Positions 58,350-64,000 of a DNA stretch of 64,000 bases are shown one piece after another. The notes beneath the pieces were generated by a model. The model made no database searches. It had not been told where the DNA came from and worked only from the letters and a program-made list of their open reading frames with translations. The stretch lies in contig JAKSZT010021121.1 of NCBI GenBank assembly GCA_026826555.1, forward strand, positions 1,310,470 through 1,374,469, in the 5' to 3' direction. The DNA comes from Tolypeutes matacus (lineage: Eukaryota > Chordata > Mammalia > Cingulata > Chlamyphoridae). Made by a program: the position numbers and the translations under genes. Position 1 is the stretch's first letter. Each line of letters opens with the position of its first letter.

Positions 58350-58758
58350 TAATTCCTGGGTGGATGTGAACTGGCCACACCATGGTCAGATGTCCGAATG
58401 CTTCACCAGAGGTGGCAGGGATGCTTCGATTACTTCCCCTGCCCTCCCCAAAACCAAACAGGAGGAGGGGTCAGGCACTGTCATCTCCTTTTTGTGCAGG
58501 TGGCAGCTCCCCCAGCCTGCTCCTGAGAGAGACCTCAGGGTACAAGGGGGACTGGGTGGGCTCCTGAGAAGGTGGTAAATCCACCTAGACATCCTTTCCC
58601 AACACCGGTGACACGCCCAGCCCTGTCACCTTGGTCCCTCGCTTATGGGATGGCTTCTAAGAAGAGGACACAGCATTTGAGATAGAGAGAAGGGGAAGCA
58701 AGTTATTGCTTGGGCAGACTCTAAAATTCCCAGCACCATCATTTGGTGATTGTCATTA
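58350..58758 (+). repeat. Direct repeat B flanking exon 3 (intron 3 copy)
   Basis: Partner of 55648-56078. It is followed by ATTCAAACCCAGGTCCCCCT, which looks like a deleted remnant of the antisense MIR that follows copy A. This would fit a duplication of genomic sequence including the MIR, and argues against two independent repeat insertions. Confidence 0.72.
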
Positions 58759-60954
58759 TTCAAACCCAGGTCCCCCTGACTCCTCTGCCTCGGCTGTCTC
58801 CGTTACTGCACAGCCTGCTCCGGATTCATGATCCACCCGGGTGTGCTCAGGTCTGGTGGCCACCGCCCTGGGTGGAGCACACCCCTGGGCTTTGGTTGCC
58901 CCAGTCCCCAGTCATTCTTGGCTCACCCAACACAAGAGGCCGGGTGGCTAGTGAAGGTGGTGAGCTGACCTGCCTGCCCCGGGTCACAGTGAGTGCTGAG
59001 TGACCTCCAGCGCCTGGCTCCCCTGCCTCGAGGAGCGGGGCTCCCATCAGCTCATCTGGGAGTTTGGGATGGAGGTCGCACATGAGTAGCCCTGGATGTG
59101 TTTTGTTTGGCACATGTGACGTTCTTTTAAAAAAAATTAATAAGTTATTAGCACCTAAAAATGTGAGAGATTTCTCCCAAAAGGCTTGACCAACTCTTGC
59201 AGAGTGGGGAAATGAAGGACCCACGGGCGGAAGCGCTGCCCATGAGGCAGGGTATGCCTGCTCCTTTTTGCCCCACTCCCCGCTTCTCCCTATTGTACTT
59301 TCCAAGTCAGACCTTCCTGCTCATTTCTGTCCCCGGCCTGGTACAGGCAGGTGTTGGATTTGCAGCCCATGCAGAGTGGTGTGGGGCTGAGAAAGGTCAG
59401 GGTGGGCCAAAGCCATCGAGGAAGGGAGAAAGAAAGAACATTCCATGTGCAGGGGATGGTCAGGGTCGGTGCCTCCAGCTTGCCTGGGATTGTCACCAGG
59501 GGCAACGACCTTTCCACAGCTGGAGGCCAATTCCTCCGGGTGGGGAATGATGGGATGGAGTTTCCAGAAAAGTCAGGCCCCTGTTCTGTTCTCCCGCCTT
59601 GGAGCTGGCCACTGTGTAGTCGCCTCCCTCCCTCCTTCCCAGGCTGGGCCTCCCACCAAGCTCCGAGTTTGAGGTCCAGGCTCCCTGCAAGGGAGAAACA
59701 GTGGCAGATGCTGGGAATTCCTGGGCCTTACAAACACTCTTAATTAGTTTTAATAATCATTAGGAATAATATTTATTCAGCCTGTCTCCAAGGGGACCGA
59801 GAGTCCATTTTTATTATAACCATATTGTAGAACTTATGGAGTTTGTGTGCATTGCTTTGCAATTATGTCAACGTTAGCTCAAGTCCCGTGTTCTGAAATT
59901 GGCCACGTAGAGACTCAGGGACCACTGCTTTCCCCAGGAAAGAATGAGGAACCCTTTGCACTGCTTCAGGCTGCTCAACCCAACTCAGGCCTGGCCACTC
60001 AGCTTCCCAAGCCATGCATGTGCTGAGCCCACTGGCCTGCGAGGTAGTAGAGGGTGAATTGTACCCTTCCCAAGCTCCAGGGCAGAGTGAAGGAGGCCAG
60101 CCCTGCCTCTCAAGGCCTTGTGTGATGTGGAAAGAGAAAGGCTGTCTAGCAAGAGAAACTGGAGCAGGAGCTGTACATACTCTCCCCCACTGACCTGATG
60201 CTCTGGGTCAGCCTGATGTGGGGCCTCCTGCCAGATCTCCTTTTAGGTGTGGAGACTGGAGATGGTGCCCAGAGAGGGCCAGGTCTCGCCCAAGGCCACA
60301 CAGTACACAGGTGCAGAGCTGTGGCTTACAGCTTGACTCTGGACTCCAAGCTCAGAGCCATTTCGTTCTATCCCCTGAGTATTCACTCTCTGGGGGCCGT
60401 GATGGGGCTGGGGGATACAGAGAGACGCTGTCTCTGTCCTCAGAGAAGGGGCTCAACGTCTAGAGAATCTTCTGTTTTGATAACCTGTCAAGTTGATGCA
60501 CCATTTCCATGTGTGTGAGGCATTGCTTGAAGAAGGCAGGATGTGTGTGATAATCCCCTCCACCATGAGAGAACAGGGGTTGGGGAGACGAAATGGGTTA
60601 TCCAGGGGCACCTGGAGCATTCTGGATGCAGCTCGCCTGACCCAGGTGAGCCCTTCCTGTTTCTTCATCCTTGGACCACCACTGAGTCCCCTCCCCACTC
60701 TCTCCAGTTTGGAAGCTAGCCTCACTCCAGTAGGAACCAAGAAGCTTCTAGAAGCTTCATCCAGTCCACTGCATGGCAGGCAGCAAACCAGTCATTTGTT
60801 TTTTACTAGATATGGGAAATAATATAATTGAAGTGACATCTTTGGGCAGCAGTAAACTCTCTTTTGCCCCTGCTCCATATCGTCAGTATCTCATCCCAGT
60901 AGAGGAGAAAGTGTTGCCTTGAGTGCCAGGCTTACTTGTCCCTGGTCTGGGGTC

Positions 60955-61105
60955 ATGCAACCCTGGGTTCAAATCCTGGCTCCACCACTTACTAGCTCTG
61001 TGACCCTGGCCCACTCGGAACCTCACTTTCTGTAAAATGTAAGTAACAATCGCCCGCACCTCCCGCACTGGGAGGATGTGATGAGAATTTACATCCAGAG
61101 CTTTT
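60955..61105 (+). repeat. MIR element
   Basis: CCTGGGTTCAAATCCTGGCT, CACCACTTACTAGCTCTGTG and AACCTCACTTTCTGTAAAAT. A clear sense MIR. Confidence 0.88.
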
Positions 61106-61784
61106 GTAGAGGGGAAGCAATTTGTGTGATCTCCAAGGCCGCCTTGGAGATTGAGTTTTGCTGAGTGACATTGGGGAAATTCCTTCCACTCCCTGGGGCT
61201 CTGTCTCCCAGTCTGTTAAAACAGGGTTGGAAGAGTGCCCTCCTCAGACACCACTGTGGGGAACTTCTGTGCCCAGGAGGGGTGTGGTGGACACGTCTGC
61301 ACGTGGGCCTGTGCCGCACGGTTCTTGTGGGGCTGGGGGAGGCTCGGACATTGTTCTGGGCTGCAGCCTGCCAGGAGTTGTAGCCACTGAGAGAGGAAGC
61401 TCTGTGGGGGCCCCAGGAGTGGGGGGAGCATGGAAAAGCTGAGCTGGGCCACAGGCGAGCTGGGGTGGGGAGGCCGCAGTTCACAGAGGCTGCACAGAAG
61501 CTGCACAGAAGCCCCACGCCCAGGAGGAGGCGAGTCAAGGCCTTGTTTATTCATGAGCCGGCTGCTGGTATTTGCACACCCTTGCACTTTTTGCAAGCGT
61601 CACTTCAGGGAGACCCGGTTCAGGCCTGGCCCACAACAGATGCTCTGTGATTATCTGGGAAATGAATTAAGAAATTTGATCCCTACGGAAACCAGGTTGT
61701 CCTGACTTCCAGGCCAGCTCCTTGAGGTTACACAGCACAGTCCTCCCAGTGGGGTAAGGAGGCCATGTGAAGTATAAGAGCACA

Positions 61785-62060
61785 CAGGCTTTGGATTTGG
61801 AATGAACTGGGTTTGAACCCTTCCCTTATCCAACCATTCATTCGTTCTTTCAACAAATGTTTACTGAGTGCCTTCCAGGTAGCAGGTGCTGTGTGACCTT
61901 TGGCAAGTCACCCAACCTCTCTGAGCCTCAGAAGTTTCTGCTTCTGTAAAATAGGGCACCTGCCTTTCCATGGGGTTGCTGCATGGATTCAGTGAGATGA
62001 AGGAGGTAAAGCACCCAGCACTAGAACCTGGGTCCTAGGGGATTGTCATGATTATGCGCT
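61785..62060 (+). repeat. MIR relic with inserted ATTCATTC-type old repeat
   Basis: GGGTTTGAACCCTTCCCTTA, then CATTCATTCGTTCTTTCAAC. MIR-type CTTTGGCAAGTCACCCAACC and CCTCAGAAGTTTCTGCTTCT follow. Confidence 0.65.
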
Positions 62061-62889
62061 GATGGTAGATGCTGAGGGAGGGGGCATTGTGTTTTTCTTA
62101 TGGAGCCCGAGGTCCTGGTACTAACCATGTGGTTAGTTGGTGGAGCCGGGAGAGCAGGGGAGCCTAGATGGATAAGAGAATCATAGCAAATGTCAGGTGG
62201 GTAGGGGGGACCTTGGGACAGGACCTACCTCATGTTTTCCACCTCTGCACCCCCTGGCTTCTCTCAGAGTTCCTTGATTCATTTTCATTGGCTTGTTTGT
62301 CCCACTGACTCTACCCCAGGGCATACCTGGAGGGGTGTCTCTTAGTATCCCCAGTGCTTTCAGTTGTAAATTTTTGGAGTTATAACTTGGGCAAGATCTT
62401 GAGAAATTCACCCCTAGAACCCAGGAGAATGGAGTGGTGTTTTGCTTTGTCTTTAGCAGATCATTTTTGAGCGCCTGCTGCATGCCAGACCCTGAGCTAA
62501 CATGGGCAGGGGCTGGGGTAATTGAGGAGGGTTTAAGAAAAGGACTATTTAGAGACCATTTACAGTGTGGGCAGTGTCCAACGACCGGTGAAGCCCACAA
62601 GGGCTGACAACAGCAGGAAAGCATCCCCCACCCACAAGGGCAGGAAAGGTGTTACCAGAACCAGGTGAGAGTTAAAACCCTGGAAGGGGGTGCTCCTGAT
62701 AGGAGCTGTGGCCTTAGCTCCTGCCAGGTTATGGCACAGCAGGGAGGGAGCAGGGAGATTTCTCCTACCTGGGCCTGCCCAAGGCCAGGCCCAGCCTGAA
62801 GCAGCCAGAAGTCCAGGGAGCCTGGGGGTGCAGTCTGTCAAGGTCAGCTTTCTGGGGTGCAGAATAGATCTGGGGAGCAAATGGAGAAT

Positions 62890-63010
62890 AACTAGCACGC
62901 ACATTATCTCGGAGGATGGGTATCACATCCTCATGTTATAGCTGGAGAAACTGAGGCACAGAGATGAAGTAACTTGCCTAAGGCCCTGCAGAACTGGGTT
63001 CCCACCCAGA
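62890..63010 (-). repeat. MIR element, antisense
   Basis: ATGTTATAGCTGGAGAAACT and GAGGCACAGAGATGAAGTAA, in antisense MIR order. Confidence 0.75.
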
Positions 63011-63717
63011 GGAGGCTCTGTCCCAGCAAGCCCTTCCCTAGGCCAGAGATGGGGGAAGGCTTAGCCTGCTGTGGGACGTTCCTTCGAGATCCCTTGCCCA
63101 CTCCCACCGGGCTACAGGCAGGAAGCAAGGCCTGGAGACCGCAAGGTTGTGGCTCAGGGTTGCACAGCAGTTAGCTCCAGGCTCCTGGATCCCAGGCCTG
63201 TGAAATCTCTCCGTGCTTGCTGCCAGGCACGATGCCAGCCAGGACTTACTTCTTTCTGCGAGGCTTGGCAGCCAGGCGATTGCAGCTGGCCACAAGGGTG
63301 GACTTGTTCCGTGAGATGGGGTTCCCCTAGGTCTGGCTGTCCGGGGCCAGGACCCCTGGGGGAAGCCCAGAGGGGGCTGCTTGGTCGTTTCCATGGTGCT
63401 GTCTGCATGAGCCCCGAGCCCAGGCCTCCTCCACCTCCCCCAGACAGGCCTGCAGCCCCTGCTCCCCTCCCCCGAAGCTCTGGGCCCTCTCAGAGGCCCC
63501 GTTGTTTGCAGCGTGGAGTGGAAAATCCCACCCTGGCCTCGTGAATCATCCCAGAGTCACCCTCTCAGGCTTCAGGCCCTGGAAAGAAATGGCAGCGTTT
63601 TTCCACTGCGTGGAGAACAGGCAGGGTCTCTGATGTGGGGAGAGGGGGCAAGGGGTTCCTGCCCTGGCCCGGCCTCTAACAAGTGAGCACTGAGTATGGA
63701 AGAGTCAGGTCTGGCTG

Positions 63718-63745
63718 GAGTGGGGGTGGGGGTGGGTGGGGGAGC
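63718..63745 (+). repeat. G-rich tract with quadruplex potential
   Basis: GTGGGGGTGGGGGTGGGTGG and onward: four G-runs separated by single T. Confidence 0.8.
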
Positions 63746-64000
63746 CGAGTATTCCGGGCCAGGTTGGTGGAGCGGCTAGGATTGGCCGGGCCCGCAGCTG
63801 GGGGCTGGGTGGCCGTGGCAAGGAATCGGGCCATGGGCTGACATCACCAGGCCAGGCCATGGGTCCGGACTGGCACTGAGAGTCTGCTCTGCAGATATTT
63901 TGGATGAGGTCAGACTCCAGCCTGGACGCCCCCATTTCTGGGGCAGAAGAAACGCCAAGAGGGTGTGTCCAGATCTTGGCAGCTGTGGCCCCACCAGGAC

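Larger units (their letters stand above)
58224..64000 (+). other. COL27A1: COL27A1 intron 3 (5' part, continues past the window)
   Basis: Starts GTAAGACC. I searched by eye for the next short Gly-X-Y exon and found none up to the window end. Retention of this intron would add 23 codons and stop at 58293-58295. Contents: direct repeat B (58350-58758), an AT-rich island (59690-59900), MIR relics (60955-61105, 61785-62060, 62890-63010) and a G-rich tract (63718-63745). Confidence 0.85.

Noticed and set aside
63400..63545. Next collagen exon in intron 3
   Set aside because: Pro-rich reading but no Gly-X-Y periodicity and no flanking splice sites in phase.

Overview
This is a vertebrate, specifically placental-mammal, genomic window and not a microbial one. 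It has intron-split coding sequence with GT-AG junctions, a CpG-island promoter, and dense layers of L1, L2, MIR, MaLR-type LTR and hAT-derived repeats. Three tRNA-derived SINEs with a xenarthran look (two of them dimeric), together with MaLR-type LTRs of matching style, point to an armadillo-like xenarthran such as Dasypus. That species call rests on remembered repeat families and should be checked by search.

The only protein-coding gene I can support is the 5' end of COL27A1, the collagen alpha-1(XXVII) chain, on the + strand. Exon 1 coding sequence (47195-47250), exon 2 (53085-53155) and the large exon 3 (56488-58223) splice in frame. Together they give 621 codons: a signal peptide, a propeptide with a thrombospondin N-terminal-like (TSPN) domain, a long Pro/Ser/Thr-rich variable region, and the first Gly-X-Y triplets of the triple helix. 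Intron 3 runs off the right edge. No later collagen exon is visible before base 64000.

Layout. Bases 1-6400 are a repeat graveyard of L1 fragments on both strands, one L1 nested in another with target-site duplications, an LTR and a dimeric SINE. Bases 6400-45000 are gene-free upstream DNA. They hold simple repeats, scattered MIR, L2, MaLR and hAT relics, a local ~510-bp duplication copied into an LTR, and several AT-rich non-repeat islands that could be regulatory. Bases 45060-47620 form the CpG island with a long alternating purine-pyrimidine tract. Three short upstream ORFs sit just before the COL27A1 start codon. Introns 1 to 3 fill the rest. Two diverged copies of a ~420-bp sequence flank exon 3 as direct repeats.

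No new biological system was found. The observations most worth checking are the duplicative insertion at 6963-7482, the direct repeats bracketing exon 3, the upstream ORFs and the Z-DNA-prone tract. Repeat boundaries and identities are by-eye estimates.
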